Positions 8,558 to 17,627 are shown, counted from the first letter of the stretch. The stretch is DNA of 26,173 nt from Leptospira sp. (GCA_027533185.1 JAPZTS010000030.1:1-26173); one strand, 5' to 3'. Notes: generated by a model not told the origin, from the letters alone. Translations and numbers: made by a program.

Positions 8558-10009
8558 TTGATACGATCTAGAGTTTTTCTTTTCGTCGGAATTCTATTCT
8601 TTATCGGTGTTCTCTTTACCTATACTTTTGTAGATTTTCGTGATATTGAAGACCAGGCTTTCGACTACTACCAATCCCATGAGTATGAACAGGTTCTATC
8701 TTTATACTCAAACGACATCAAGCCATCAACAGAATTTGAGATAACGATTCTATCTCAAACATTTTCTCAATTGGAGAAAAAACTAAACAACCCCAAAGAA
8801 CACAAAAGCACAGCCAAATTTTTAACCTCAAAGAAGATCAAATGGATTGAGTGGGAAACAGGACGAGGGATCTATTACCACCTGGAAGATCCATATTTTC
8901 ATATGTTAAAAAGGCATGGGGAAACTTATAAAAAAGCTCTCATCACCAAGATCACTTCGATTTCAAAACCAATTCCTAAAAAGGAAGTTACCAACTATCT
9001 TTTGTTACTTACCTTAGAAGATCCGAGAGGTATGGAGGAGGGTTTTTCAAACGCTTTGGCAAATTTACTTAGTTTTAGTTTTGAACCAATTGGCGAAATT
9101 GAAAAAGAGTTTTTATTACAGACCTTACATTTCCTATCAGAACAACCCCTCTCGAAATTTTACCAACAAATTCATAAAGTAAAAGGATCCAACGTAAATC
9201 TACGCTCTGGACCTGGAAAAGAAAATCCAGAACTTGGCAAAGTCTCAGAACCCGAGATGAATTTTTGTTTCGAGGAAGATAGCAATGAAGAAGAAATCGC
9301 AGGCAATAAAGGAATCTGGATGCACTGCTACTACCCTGACCAACAAAAATCTGCCTGGATTTTCTCTGGTTTTCTCACAAAAGAAGACTCAAGTACCTAC
9401 CAAATCCAACTCTTCCAAAAACGATTTAAAGCAATTGAAAATGAAATTAGAATCGATTTTGAAGGTTGGGATGGCACTAGGATCCCTAGCTCGTTTTTTG
9501 GTGCTTACATACCACGAGAACCTGAGGTAGAGGTTGGAGAGACTGGATTCCCAATCTTTGGGTCGGACCCAAAAAACAAAGAGAAACAGAGAATTTGTAA
9601 GAAGGTCGCGGGAGAGAAGAATTACTTCGAATTTTCCTTCCACCCTACTTCATCACCTCTTCCGATTTCCTTTTTAGAGATCCATTTGGTGTATGCCGGC
9701 TCAAGTCATGTGGCATACTCCCTCGAAGTAGACAAGGATTCCATTTGGGTGAATAAAAACCGATATCTCCTAGACGGTTTTGCCAGACGAGAAAACTTGT
9801 CATTGCATATCGAGTCTAAAAAAGGGGACAGAATGACCGCAAGCCTTTGGCGGAGAAACACTGGACTATTGCAGGCGATACAATCCGATCCCTTGGATTT
9901 TAGTATTTTGCAATCGGGAAGGTTTTCATGGGAGATCTGTTTGCCCTTGAGTGTCAAACCCACTCGTGACAAAATTTTATTATTTGAAGTGAGAACAGGA
10001 GTTCATTAA
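8558..10009 (+). CDS. Membrane-anchored protein with bacterial SH3 domain
   Basis: 483 residues starting with TTG at 8558; no ATG is available before the hydrophobic N-terminus, so TTG is the likely start. Residues ~5-25 form a signal anchor (VFLFVGILFFIGVLFTYTFV). Residues ~206-275 match a bacterial SH3 domain: KGSNVNLRSGPGKENPELGKV, then a buried WMHCYY strand and SAWIFSGFL. In other proteins such domains bind cell-wall peptides or peptidoglycan. The region before it is helical (about 30-200), and the C-terminal ~200 residues look beta-rich, with no family I recognise. It starts 17 bases after the tolC-like stop, so co-transcription is plausible, but a functional link is only inference. Confidence 0.8.
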   Translation: MIRSRVFLFVGILFFIGVLFTYTFVDFRDIEDQAFDYYQSHEYEQVLSLYSNDIKPSTEFEITILSQTFSQLEKKLNNPKEHKSTAKFLTSKKIKWIEWETGRGIYYHLEDPYFHMLKRHGETYKKALITKITSISKPIPKKEVTNYLLLLTLEDPRGMEEGFSNALANLLSFSFEPIGEIEKEFLLQTLHFLSEQPLSKFYQQIHKVKGSNVNLRSGPGKENPELGKVSEPEMNFCFEEDSNEEEIAGNKGIWMHCYYPDQQKSAWIFSGFLTKEDSSTYQIQLFQKRFKAIENEIRIDFEGWDGTRIPSSFFGAYIPREPEVEVGETGFPIFGSDPKNKEKQRICKKVAGEKNYFEFSFHPTSSPLPISFLEIHLVYAGSSHVAYSLEVDKDSIWVNKNRYLLDGFARRENLSLHIESKKGDRMTASLWRRNTGLLQAIQSDPLDFSILQSGRFSWEICLPLSVKPTRDKILLFEVRTGVH

Positions 10010-10025
10010 CAAAGGAAGGAGGATT

Positions 10026-10331
10026 ATGGCAACCTACGACTATCTTTGCAAAACATGTGGAAAACAGTTCGAATACGTTCAGTCTATGAAGGACGATCCA
10101 ATTACAGAATGCCTTTGTGAAAAGAAGGGTATTGTCGAAAGACTGATTTCTAGCAGTGCGGGCATTATCTTCAAAGGTTCTGGTTTTTATGTAACTGACT
10201 ACAAAAAAGATTCTAAATCTGCCCCATCTGGAACAACTCAACAGACTCCAAACACAAGCGCTTCATCCGGTCCATCCGCGACACCAACACCTGACGCGCC
10301 GTCGACAAACTCTAGTTCCGCGAAAGACTGA
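10026..10331 (+). CDS. FmdB-type zinc-ribbon protein
   Basis: 101 residues. The N-terminal ~60 match the FmdB (CxxC_CxxC_SSSS) family: MATYDYLCKTCGKQFEYVQS, then a second metal site and the LISSSAG and FKGSGFYVTDY blocks. C8 and C11 form a normal CxxC, but the second pair is C29-L-C31 (CxC), one residue shorter than usual. The C-terminal ~35 residues are a low-complexity Ser/Thr/Pro/Ala tail. The function of the family is not settled; the old link to formamidase regulation is weak. The strongest ribosome binding site in the window (AAGGAAGGAGG, 10012-10022) precedes it. Its TGA overlaps the lpxI ATG (TGATG), so the two are translationally coupled. Confidence 0.9.
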   Translation: MATYDYLCKTCGKQFEYVQSMKDDPITECLCEKKGIVERLISSSAGIIFKGSGFYVTDYKKDSKSAPSGTTQQTPNTSASSGPSATPTPDAPSTNSSSAKD

Positions 10332-11185
10332 TGCCGAAAGGAAGGCTTGCGATCATAGCTGGTGGTGGTGAATTACCTCATATCGGAATGGCGGAAGCCT
10401 TAGCAGCTGGAGAGGATGCAGTTTTTTTTGGTCTAATTGAGTCCGATTTTGAACCTAGAGAGTATTCTGAACGCACTTTTCCAGTTCATATCACGCAAAT
10501 CGGAAAGATACTAAAACTACTGCAAAAAGAAAAAGTAACCAGGGTATTGATGCTTGGGAAGGTGAGAAAGGATCTCCTCTTTCAAAAATTGAAATTCGAT
10601 CTGAAAGCCCTTTCCATACTCGCAAAAACGATAAACCGAAACGACTACCCTATTTTTTTAGCAATTGCGGATGAATTTGAATCCATGGGAATCAAAGTCG
10701 TATCACAGAAGTTATATTTAAAATCACTCCTTCTCTCAGAGGGCAGATACACACCAAAAAAATTCAACAATCAAGAATTGAAAGATATCGATTTCGGGAT
10801 GGAGTATGCCAAAAAAATGGCAGACCTCGATATCGGACAGATGGTGGTAGTTTGTGATGAATCGGTAATTGCAGTTGAAGCCGTTGAGGGCACTGACGAA
10901 ACAATACGACGCGGAGGCCAGTATACCAAGAAAAAAGGTGGAGCAATTGTTTGTAAAAGTCCAAAATCCAAACAAGATGAAAGATTCGATCTTCCGACTA
11001 TTGGAATTCATACTTTCCAAGTAATGTTAGAAAGTGGAGTTAAAACACTTTGTATACGAGAAGGAGAAACCTTAGTTGTAAACCCAAAAGCTGTTGTTGA
11101 ATTCGCAACAAAACATAAGTTAAACTTTTCTGTAATAGGAAAATCAGGAACAAAGATACTCAATGGTAGCCAAAAAAAAATCTAA
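10331..11185 (+). CDS. lpxI: UDP-2,3-diacylglucosamine diphosphatase, LpxI type
   Basis: 284 residues, near the length of known LpxI (DUF1009) enzymes. LpxI hydrolyses UDP-2,3-diacylglucosamine to lipid X and UMP, the step that LpxH performs in other bacteria, just before LpxB. Seen: the N-terminal LAIIAGGGELP (about 6-16), the VLMLGKVRKDLLF block (about 74-86), and the family's conserved C-terminal half with VVCDESVIAVEAVEGTDETI (about 172-191), then RRGGQYTKKKGGAIVCK, DLPTIGIHT and AGETLVV-like GETLVVN. The 1-nt overlap with the gene upstream and the 23-nt overlap with lpxB downstream show a coupled lipid A unit. The lpxB neighbourhood supports the assignment strongly. Confidence 0.92.
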   Translation: MPKGRLAIIAGGGELPHIGMAEALAAGEDAVFFGLIESDFEPREYSERTFPVHITQIGKILKLLQKEKVTRVLMLGKVRKDLLFQKLKFDLKALSILAKTINRNDYPIFLAIADEFESMGIKVVSQKLYLKSLLLSEGRYTPKKFNNQELKDIDFGMEYAKKMADLDIGQMVVVCDESVIAVEAVEGTDETIRRGGQYTKKKGGAIVCKSPKSKQDERFDLPTIGIHTFQVMLESGVKTLCIREGETLVVNPKAVVEFATKHKLNFSVIGKSGTKILNGSQKKI

Positions 11186-12380
11186 CAACGAAAGAACAGA
11201 GTCGATTTTAATAGTCGCAGGCGAACACTCTGGAGATCTACTTGGTGGGGATTTAATGTCCGAATTAAAACTCATTGAGCCAAATTTTCGATTCTTTGGG
11301 ATTGGCGGCGATTCTATGATTAGTCAGGGTCTATCTTCTTTCGAAGAACTTGAAAAACTTAGTGTAATTGGTTTTTCAGAGGCTATTCAAAAGTATAGTT
11401 TTTTAAAGAAGTTATTTTACCAACTTTTGGAAGAAGTGAAACAGCAGAAGCCAAAGGTAGCAATACTAATCGATTATCCTGGATTTAACTTAAGACTTGC
11501 TAAAGAATTAAAAAATCTAGGGATACCATCGATATTCTATGTATCTCCTCAAATCTGGGCATGGAAATTTAATCGTATTTTTTTTATCAAAGAACATATT
11601 GCACTCATGCTTACTCTATTTAAATTTGAAGAAAAAATTTATTTAGAATATGGAGTGAACGCCCGTTTTGTGGGTCATCCGATCACCAAACGTATTTCAG
11701 AAAAAATCAAAAAAGAACCTGCTCTCCCTATTGGATTACCGAATAAAAATTCAGGTTACGTAATTGGTTTGTTACCGGGCTCGAGGCGTGGAGAAATCCA
11801 GAGACTCCTTCCGGAAATCCTAGGAACCGCTGTTCTCCTACATGAAGAAATAAAATCCCGTGGCAAAAAAGTTGCCTTTCTATTGCCAAATATAAACCAG
11901 AAAGAGGAATCGTATATTCTCTCTGAAATTGAAATAGTCAAAACTAAGGTTCCAGATATAGAAATTCACTATATTTGGAACGGATCCCTGCGAGTGATGG
12001 ATGGATCTGATTTACTGCTGATTGCCTCTGGAACAGCAACATTAGAAGGATTGTATTTTGAAGTTCCAATGGTGATCTTGTATAAGGTAAGTCTTTTTAC
12101 ATATTTTTTAGGGTCTCTTCTAATGCGTTCTCAGTTCATTGGCCTAGCAAACATTTTAGCTGGCCAAGAGGTCTGCAAGGAAATTACACAAAACGAATGC
12201 AAACCAAAATACATCTTTCCTGAGGCCCTTCGGGTTCTCACGAACTCAAAACTTAATGCAAAAGTTCGAAACATTTTGCGTGAAACAAAAGATAGAGAGC
12301 TTGGAACAACAAATGGGGCTAAAAAAGCAGCCCGAGAGATACAAAACTTTTTAAAAAATTTGAATGGACTCGCTAATTAG
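11163..12380 (+). CDS. lpxB: Lipid-A-disaccharide synthase
   Basis: 405 residues (E. coli enzyme about 382). It joins UDP-2,3-diacylglucosamine and lipid X to make the lipid A disaccharide at the inner membrane, directly following LpxI. Seen: ILIVAGEHSGDLLGGDLM near the N-terminus, FFGIGGDSM, VILYK and the glycosyltransferase-B motifs SPQIWAWK (about 125-132), FVGHPITKRI, GLLPGSRRGEIQRLLP and IASGTATLEGLYFEVPM (about 286-302). The ATG at 11163 lies inside lpxI; the first ten or so residues (MVAKKKSNNE) are poorly conserved in character, so a slightly later start cannot be excluded. Its stop overlaps the stop of the minus-strand lipoprotein gene by a few bases. Confidence 0.95.
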   Translation: MVAKKKSNNERTESILIVAGEHSGDLLGGDLMSELKLIEPNFRFFGIGGDSMISQGLSSFEELEKLSVIGFSEAIQKYSFLKKLFYQLLEEVKQQKPKVAILIDYPGFNLRLAKELKNLGIPSIFYVSPQIWAWKFNRIFFIKEHIALMLTLFKFEEKIYLEYGVNARFVGHPITKRISEKIKKEPALPIGLPNKNSGYVIGLLPGSRRGEIQRLLPEILGTAVLLHEEIKSRGKKVAFLLPNINQKEESYILSEIEIVKTKVPDIEIHYIWNGSLRVMDGSDLLLIASGTATLEGLYFEVPMVILYKVSLFTYFLGSLLMRSQFIGLANILAGQEVCKEITQNECKPKYIFPEALRVLTNSKLNAKVRNILRETKDRELGTTNGAKKAAREIQNFLKNLNGLAN

Positions 12381-12742
12381 AGTTTTCTTCGTAAACGTAC
12401 AATTCGTTCGTCCCAGGTCCCTATCCAAGTCTTCTTTTTTAGATCGGTAAACAAAAAATAACCTAACAATCGTTCTTCATCTCTTGGTTGGATACGAATA
12501 CCCTTAGAATCTAAAATCAACGGCTCCGAAAATCCATTCGAAATAGTTACAGTTTTTTCTTCTTTTGAGAAACTGACCAAAAGTTCCGTGTCTTCCCATT
12601 CCAATATCCAGTCTCCATAGAAATTTGGTAAACTCTCTTCTGCAGGTGGAATGTCGGCAGGATTTTCAGTCTTTTTACAAAATTCGAAACTCAGAAAAAA
12701 AGACAACACTAACAAAAGACCAAGGTTTATTTGATTACGCAT
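12377..12742 (-). CDS. Small putative lipoprotein
   Basis: 121 residues, family not recognised. The signal peptide (about 1-21, LGLLLVLSFFLSFEF) ends at C22 in a spirochaete-style lipobox, followed by a charged linker (KKTENPADIPP). The rest (about 40-121) reads as beta-strands around FYGDWILEWEDTELLVSF and TWIGTWDERIVRL, which could be a small lipocalin-like or barrel fold; that is a guess from the pattern. The ATG is preceded by GAGGAAG within the end of the AsmA-like gene, which it overlaps by 16 bases, so coupling is likely. Its stop overlaps the convergent lpxB stop. Confidence 0.75.
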   Translation of the reverse strand: MRNQINLGLLLVLSFFLSFEFCKKTENPADIPPAEESLPNFYGDWILEWEDTELLVSFSKEEKTVTISNGFSEPLILDSKGIRIQPRDEERLLGYFLFTDLKKKTWIGTWDERIVRLRRKL

Positions 12743-14910
12743 CTATCTTCCTCTTCAGATATAGTCCAATTTCCCCGTGTATCACCTATGGCACCATACA
12801 ATGAATAGACGAATTCTCCAGTCTTATTGCTTCCGTAACCTTTTAAGTCAATTCCTTCCCCAGAAATTGCCAAATTCCGAAGAAAGTCTGTGTCAAAATA
12901 ATGGTCAGAATTGAATTCAACGGAAAAGGGATCTTCAAATTTTTGAATCGGAAATTCAAGTTTAGTGAAAACCTCTGGTTTTTTCATTTGGACTAAACCT
13001 AGTCTCAAAAAGTAATTCATTCGAGCATCTTTGTGCAACATATAGTAATCGCTTCCAATACTATTAAAACTATAATCCAAATCTATCCACTTAGGCGATA
13101 GCTCAGTGCCACATAAATTTATCCAACTTCTATCCCAAGGGTATTCTGTTAAAAAAATCGAAAAACCAAAATTAGGTGTTTTACTTGCAAAATAGGAAAC
13201 TATAGATATTTTGTTTCCACTGTTGCCCAAGGGTAAATTTAAATTAAATCTTCCATCTTTAACGATTAGATTTCCTCGTGTTTCTCCCAAAGATTTGGCG
13301 TCAGGGAATGGATAATACGATTCAAAAAGAACCGCTAGCTCAAAGTTCATAGACTCTAAGAAATACTTATAGATTTTTTTCTGATAAAAATATTCTTCCG
13401 GAATCAACTTCTCCTGTCTTTCTTTGATTTCATCCATTGTGTTTTCTTTCCAGTCTGTGAAAAGAGGAAACCAATCAGATGCAACAAGGGAATCGATCAC
13501 AAAACTCGCCTTAGATTTAGAATTCATGGGATAGTAAAAACTACCATCGGTCTTTTTTTGTCTCGACCAGTCTAAATCGGAGACAAGGGACAATTTGCCT
13601 TTTTTACCGAACAAGGAAAAATTTGAGCCGAGTTGCATGCGATTTGCAGGATTTATCTTAATTTGTACCTGACCTTCATTTAAAGTAAACAGATCCGATT
13701 CCCAAACCAGGTTTTCTCCGAGAACATCTCCATCCAATTGAAACCACTTGTTCCTTTCACCCGTTTCCTTTAAGCTTAAACTTCCTTTTAGACTTCCTTG
13801 CAACGGAATTCCAGATTCACCAGATATAGTAAAAATATAATTTGTTATCTCATCTAGTGCTGAAATAGAAAATTCTAGATTCCTAAGTTCTGTTGGTTCT
13901 TTTGTCTCCAATTTCTCTTTTGTATATTTAATTAGAAAATCATAAGAAGAAAATACTCTTTCTTCTTTTTTATCAGAAAAAGAAAATTTTTCATTAAACC
14001 GAAAACCATCAAAGACATAACCACTAATAAATGGTATAGGTATTAATGAGTTTTCAAATTCCGCTCCGCCACTCATTATATAACTTTGATTCGGAAATTT
14101 TTCGATCTTTGCCTCACCTGTAAGTACGGCAGAATGCACCGGAGCGCCTAATATATATTCAGTGAGAAGAATCGCCTCTTCCGAGGGAAAGTTTTTCCAT
14201 TTAAAATTAAAAGAAAACTCATCAAAATCCAATTCGGAAAAATAACCTTCACCTTTGATCCTGGTTGTATTTGGTAACCAAAACCAACCATTCGAATAGT
14301 TTACAGAAATCTTCTGATTTTTTCTTTCTAGATTTACTTCCCAACCCTCCTTCCAGTCCACTATGCTCGAATCACCTGAACGAAGAGTGAGTCTGAAATC
14401 ATGAAAGGAAATATGTTTTACTTTTGTGGTCTGAAGGTATTGGATCAATTGTGATCGAATTTTGGAATCCGTGTCTGTGACAATGTGCGGTGAATAAAAA
14501 TCGATCCTTTCGATATTCGGTGAACTTTTCCAAAATCCAGACATTCTGAATGTAACTTTTTTTACCTTCACCAAATGTTCGTTAAAAGAAAAATCCTCAT
14601 CTTGGGAAATAACCAAATCCTCAAGGATCAAACCTTCTCGAAGCGAGAAGTCGAGCACCCCAATATCAACAGCCTTACCTAACTCTTGATTGATAGTTTG
14701 AATGATGATTTTTCGAAGAAAGGTTAGAGGTATTCTATGGTTTTTTACATAGTATTCGAAACCATAGTATAAACAGATACTGCCTAGCAAAAAGCCAGCC
14801 AAGGCTAAAGAAGAATGAATGTGTTTTCTGTATTCGTTGAACCAGTTATAAAGAAGAGAGAGTGTGTCCCTCAGAGAAATGGATTCTCTAAGGGAAGGAA
14901 GACCTTTCAA
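12727..14910 (-). CDS. Large AsmA-like membrane-anchored envelope protein
   Basis: 727 residues. One transmembrane segment (about 33-53, SLALAGFLLGSICLYYGFEY) is followed by a motif typical of the AsmA/TamB/YhdP superfamily: a helix LRKIIIQTINQELGKA and then VDIGVLDFSLREGLILEDLV (about 81-100), the first strands of a long beta-groove. The remaining ~600 residues are almost entirely predicted beta-strand with repeated short amphipathic stretches, as expected for a periplasmic groove that shelters lipid acyl chains. Family members help move phospholipid or assemble the outer membrane; the exact role here is inference. It starts with TTG at 14910, six bases after the TPR lipoprotein stop, with no Shine-Dalgarno seen, and its end overlaps the next lipoprotein gene. 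The unit is rep - TPR lipoprotein - this gene - small lipoprotein. Confidence 0.75.
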   Translation of the reverse strand: MKGLPSLRESISLRDTLSLLYNWFNEYRKHIHSSLALAGFLLGSICLYYGFEYYVKNHRIPLTFLRKIIIQTINQELGKAVDIGVLDFSLREGLILEDLVISQDEDFSFNEHLVKVKKVTFRMSGFWKSSPNIERIDFYSPHIVTDTDSKIRSQLIQYLQTTKVKHISFHDFRLTLRSGDSSIVDWKEGWEVNLERKNQKISVNYSNGWFWLPNTTRIKGEGYFSELDFDEFSFNFKWKNFPSEEAILLTEYILGAPVHSAVLTGEAKIEKFPNQSYIMSGGAEFENSLIPIPFISGYVFDGFRFNEKFSFSDKKEERVFSSYDFLIKYTKEKLETKEPTELRNLEFSISALDEITNYIFTISGESGIPLQGSLKGSLSLKETGERNKWFQLDGDVLGENLVWESDLFTLNEGQVQIKINPANRMQLGSNFSLFGKKGKLSLVSDLDWSRQKKTDGSFYYPMNSKSKASFVIDSLVASDWFPLFTDWKENTMDEIKERQEKLIPEEYFYQKKIYKYFLESMNFELAVLFESYYPFPDAKSLGETRGNLIVKDGRFNLNLPLGNSGNKISIVSYFASKTPNFGFSIFLTEYPWDRSWINLCGTELSPKWIDLDYSFNSIGSDYYMLHKDARMNYFLRLGLVQMKKPEVFTKLEFPIQKFEDPFSVEFNSDHYFDTDFLRNLAISGEGIDLKGYGSNKTGEFVYSLYGAIGDTRGNWTISEEEDRCVIK

Positions 14911-14916
14911 AGGAGA

Positions 14917-15612
14917 TTAAAGTTTGCCCTCCGGCTGGAGCACTTCTAAACATTCTTTTTGAATGGAGCGTAGTGTTTCGTTCTCAGGAAACTCTTCCAA
15001 ACCTAAATTGCTAACCTGGAGGCTTTTTTGGTAGAAGCTAGTATTCTTATATTCGAAACCCATCTTTAAATAAGTTTTCGCAGCTGTTTCGTAGTAAAAC
15101 TCATCCTTTTTCTGATTCCCTTTGGTATACGTTTTGGTGAGGGTAGCTAATGCAGGATAGTATTCCCTTTCTGCTACCAAGGATTGCACGACAAGTTTCT
15201 TTCTCTCCACAGGATTGTGGTTTTTATCCAATTTTTCGGATTGGTTTAGATACTGGATCGCTTTGGAATACTCGTTTTTTCCTATGTATGCCTTTCCCAT
15301 CACCAAATTCCACTCGGAAAGAGTCGAAGGTTGTGCCTTAGCTTGGTTCACTTGGCTTAATGTTTGGATGGATTCCGAGTATTGACCTAGCTCCAGCAAA
15401 AGTTTGCCTTTGCGGACTAAGATTTGGTCCCGTTTTTCTTCTGGAATGCCAGGTGATTTTAAATCACGATCCAGGCTCTCGATCTGAGCCATATGCGTTC
15501 CAGTATTGAGTTTCGAAAGTCCTCCAGTTTTTAAGGACTCTTGTTTAGTTGCGCAGTTTTCACATACCACAGCCAACGCCAACAATAGGGTTAGTGGGAG
15601 ACTTAATTTCAT
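14917..15612 (-). CDS. TPR-repeat lipoprotein
   Basis: 231 residues. The signal peptide MKLSLPLTLLLALAVVC ends in cysteines at 17 and 20 (VVCENCATK), one of which should be lipidated. The rest is helical and holds several TPR-like units: LVRKGKLLLELGQYSESIQTL, WNLVMGKAYIGKNEYSKAIQ and EFYYETAAKTYLKMGFEYK, each with the small/large residue spacing of TPRs. TPR lipoproteins of this type usually scaffold other envelope proteins (BamD/PilF-like roles are examples); no closer match is claimed. AAGG lies about eight bases before the ATG, and the ATG overlaps the rep stop as TAATG. Confidence 0.85.
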   Translation of the reverse strand: MKLSLPLTLLLALAVVCENCATKQESLKTGGLSKLNTGTHMAQIESLDRDLKSPGIPEEKRDQILVRKGKLLLELGQYSESIQTLSQVNQAKAQPSTLSEWNLVMGKAYIGKNEYSKAIQYLNQSEKLDKNHNPVERKKLVVQSLVAEREYYPALATLTKTYTKGNQKKDEFYYETAAKTYLKMGFEYKNTSFYQKSLQVSNLGLEEFPENETLRSIQKECLEVLQPEGKL

Positions 15613-17627
15613 TAACTTACCTTCAGTTTCTCTAATTCCTCTAGGAAATTTTTGGTTTCAGCTTCCCTGTCCTTAGTTTCCATTGGGAAAAAAAGAACGG
15701 CGTCCCGGGAAAGCTCCTCTATAAACCGAGATGGGGCGCTCTCGATTTGCTCCCCAAATTTGCGTCTTGTACTAGCCGAAGTCAAGTACAATTTTCGCCT
15801 CGGACGGGTCATACCCACATAGAGTAGCCTTCTTTCCTCATCGACAGCTTCTCCAATTTCTATAACACGTGAGTTGGGTAAAATTCCCTCTTCCAGGCCC
15901 ACTAAAAAAACTAAATCGAATTCTAGACCCTTGGACTGGTGCATAGTCAGGAGTTGGACCCTGCGGTCCTCCTCGTCCTCTTTTGGCTCATCTTCCATAA
16001 GGAGCACCAATCTCTGCAAAAAGTCAAATATGGTGGGTTTTTCTTCCCTACCTTCCTCGTCCTCAAAAAAGGACAACATGTTGACGAGTTCACTCAAATT
16101 GTAGATCCGCGCCTTTACGACCTTCTCGTCATCTTCTTCTTGGGAGATCATCTTCTCAAAACCAATTTGTGTGATCATCTCCCGAAGTACTGGTGCCAAT
16201 TTGGGAGCTAAGGCGAATTTTTTCTTAAAACTTTCGATCAGTTCCACAAAATGATAGATCTCTTGCCGGACCTTTGCCTTGATCTCGGGTAGGTAGTCCA
16301 CATCCTCTATCATCTTTAGAAATATATCGAATAGAGAGCTTTTTTTCTGAAAACTTTCCTCTTGCAGAATCTGAAGGGTGCTTGGGCCGATCCCACGTTT
16401 GGGTGTATTGATTATTCTGAGAAGGGAATAATCATCTTTGGGATTGGCCACATAACGAAGGTAAGAGATACAATCGCGAATTTCTTTTCTATCGAAGAAA
16501 TTATAACCACCGACTACTTTATACGGAATACTCCGGTTTCTTAGTTCTTCTTCAAAAGGTCGGGATTGGAAATTGGTTCTGAATAAGATTGCAATTTCTT
16601 TTCCTTTGAATTCGTTTTTCACTAGGAAGGATTGGATTCGTCCCACAACAAAAATAGCTTCTTCTTTTTCATCGGAAGTTTCATAGTATTCAACCTTTTC
16701 GATAGAAGGAATCCGACTAAATAGTGTTTTCTCTTTGCGACCCGTGTTATTTTTTATTAAGGAATTTGCTGCTTCTATAATGTTGGCTGTGGATCTATAA
16801 TTTTCCAGTAACCGAACAACCTTTGCATGGGGAAATTCTCTTTCAAAATTTAAAATGAGTTCCACATTGGATCCACGAAACGCGTAGATACTTTGGTCAT
16901 CATCCCCTACCACACAGAGATTGTCCGTCTCTCCTCGGAACAAAGACAGGAACTCATACTGCAATTGGTTGGTGTCTTGGAATTCATCCACCAAATAGTA
17001 TTCATATTTTTTTCGATATAGGGTAGCAATATCCTCAAACTCAGCTAACAAACGCTTGGGGAGTAAAATCAGATCGTCAAAGTCAACTGCATTGCGTTCT
17101 TTCAGTCCCTCTTCATACAAAGGAAATAACTCTTCTGTAATGGAGTCGAATTCGTTGATTGATAATTCATTTCCAGGGGTAAACTTTTGAGTGTTTTTTG
17201 CAAAGGAAATCCTTCGTAGAATTTCTTTCGGTGGCACCTTTTTGGGATCAATTTTTTTACCTTTTAAAAGCTCGGAAACAAAAGACTCTTGGTCACCACC
17301 ATTGAACAGTAAAAAGGTTTCTTTGTAACCCAAACGGGTTATATGTTCTTTCAGGATTTTTAAACCTAAGGAATGAAATGTCGAAAGCACGATCCCTTTT
17401 AGTTTTTCCCTGGGCACCATCTTTCTTAGTCTCTCAGCCATCTCCTTCGCAGACTTGTTGGTAAATGAGAGAGCCACAATTCTCTGAGAAGGGATCTTTT
17501 CCTTTTCAATCATATGGGCAATTCGGTTGGTAATGACCCGAGTTTTGCCAGATCCGGCTCCTGCGAAGACAAGCAAAGGACCCTTGACAGTTAAGACAGC
17601 TTCCATTTGGGCAGGATTGAGTTTCAT
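15612..17627 (-). CDS. rep: Rep/UvrD-type superfamily 1 DNA helicase
   Basis: 671 residues, almost the length of E. coli Rep (673), and more like Rep than UvrD or PcrA in flow: MKLNPAQMEAV start, STFHSLGLKIL, DFDDLILLP and NTPKRGIGPSTL. Motifs in order: Q/I with FAGAGSGKTRVITNR (Walker A, about 21-35), Ia SFTNKSAKEMAER, II DEFQDTN (about 214-220), III VVGDDDQSIYAFRGS, IV LLENYRS, V LLTMHQSKGLEFD (about 566-578) and VI EERRLLYVGMTRPRRKLYL. The final motif has RPRRKL where TRAKxxL is common. It is a 3'-5' helicase of replication-fork restart and repair, cytosolic. It is coupled by a 1-nt overlap to an envelope lipoprotein gene, a partner with no obvious shared function. Confidence 0.95.
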   Translation of the reverse strand: MKLNPAQMEAVLTVKGPLLVFAGAGSGKTRVITNRIAHMIEKEKIPSQRIVALSFTNKSAKEMAERLRKMVPREKLKGIVLSTFHSLGLKILKEHITRLGYKETFLLFNGGDQESFVSELLKGKKIDPKKVPPKEILRRISFAKNTQKFTPGNELSINEFDSITEELFPLYEEGLKERNAVDFDDLILLPKRLLAEFEDIATLYRKKYEYYLVDEFQDTNQLQYEFLSLFRGETDNLCVVGDDDQSIYAFRGSNVELILNFEREFPHAKVVRLLENYRSTANIIEAANSLIKNNTGRKEKTLFSRIPSIEKVEYYETSDEKEEAIFVVGRIQSFLVKNEFKGKEIAILFRTNFQSRPFEEELRNRSIPYKVVGGYNFFDRKEIRDCISYLRYVANPKDDYSLLRIINTPKRGIGPSTLQILQEESFQKKSSLFDIFLKMIEDVDYLPEIKAKVRQEIYHFVELIESFKKKFALAPKLAPVLREMITQIGFEKMISQEEDDEKVVKARIYNLSELVNMLSFFEDEEGREEKPTIFDFLQRLVLLMEDEPKEDEEDRRVQLLTMHQSKGLEFDLVFLVGLEEGILPNSRVIEIGEAVDEERRLLYVGMTRPRRKLYLTSASTRRKFGEQIESAPSRFIEELSRDAVLFFPMETKDREAETKNFLEELEKLKVS

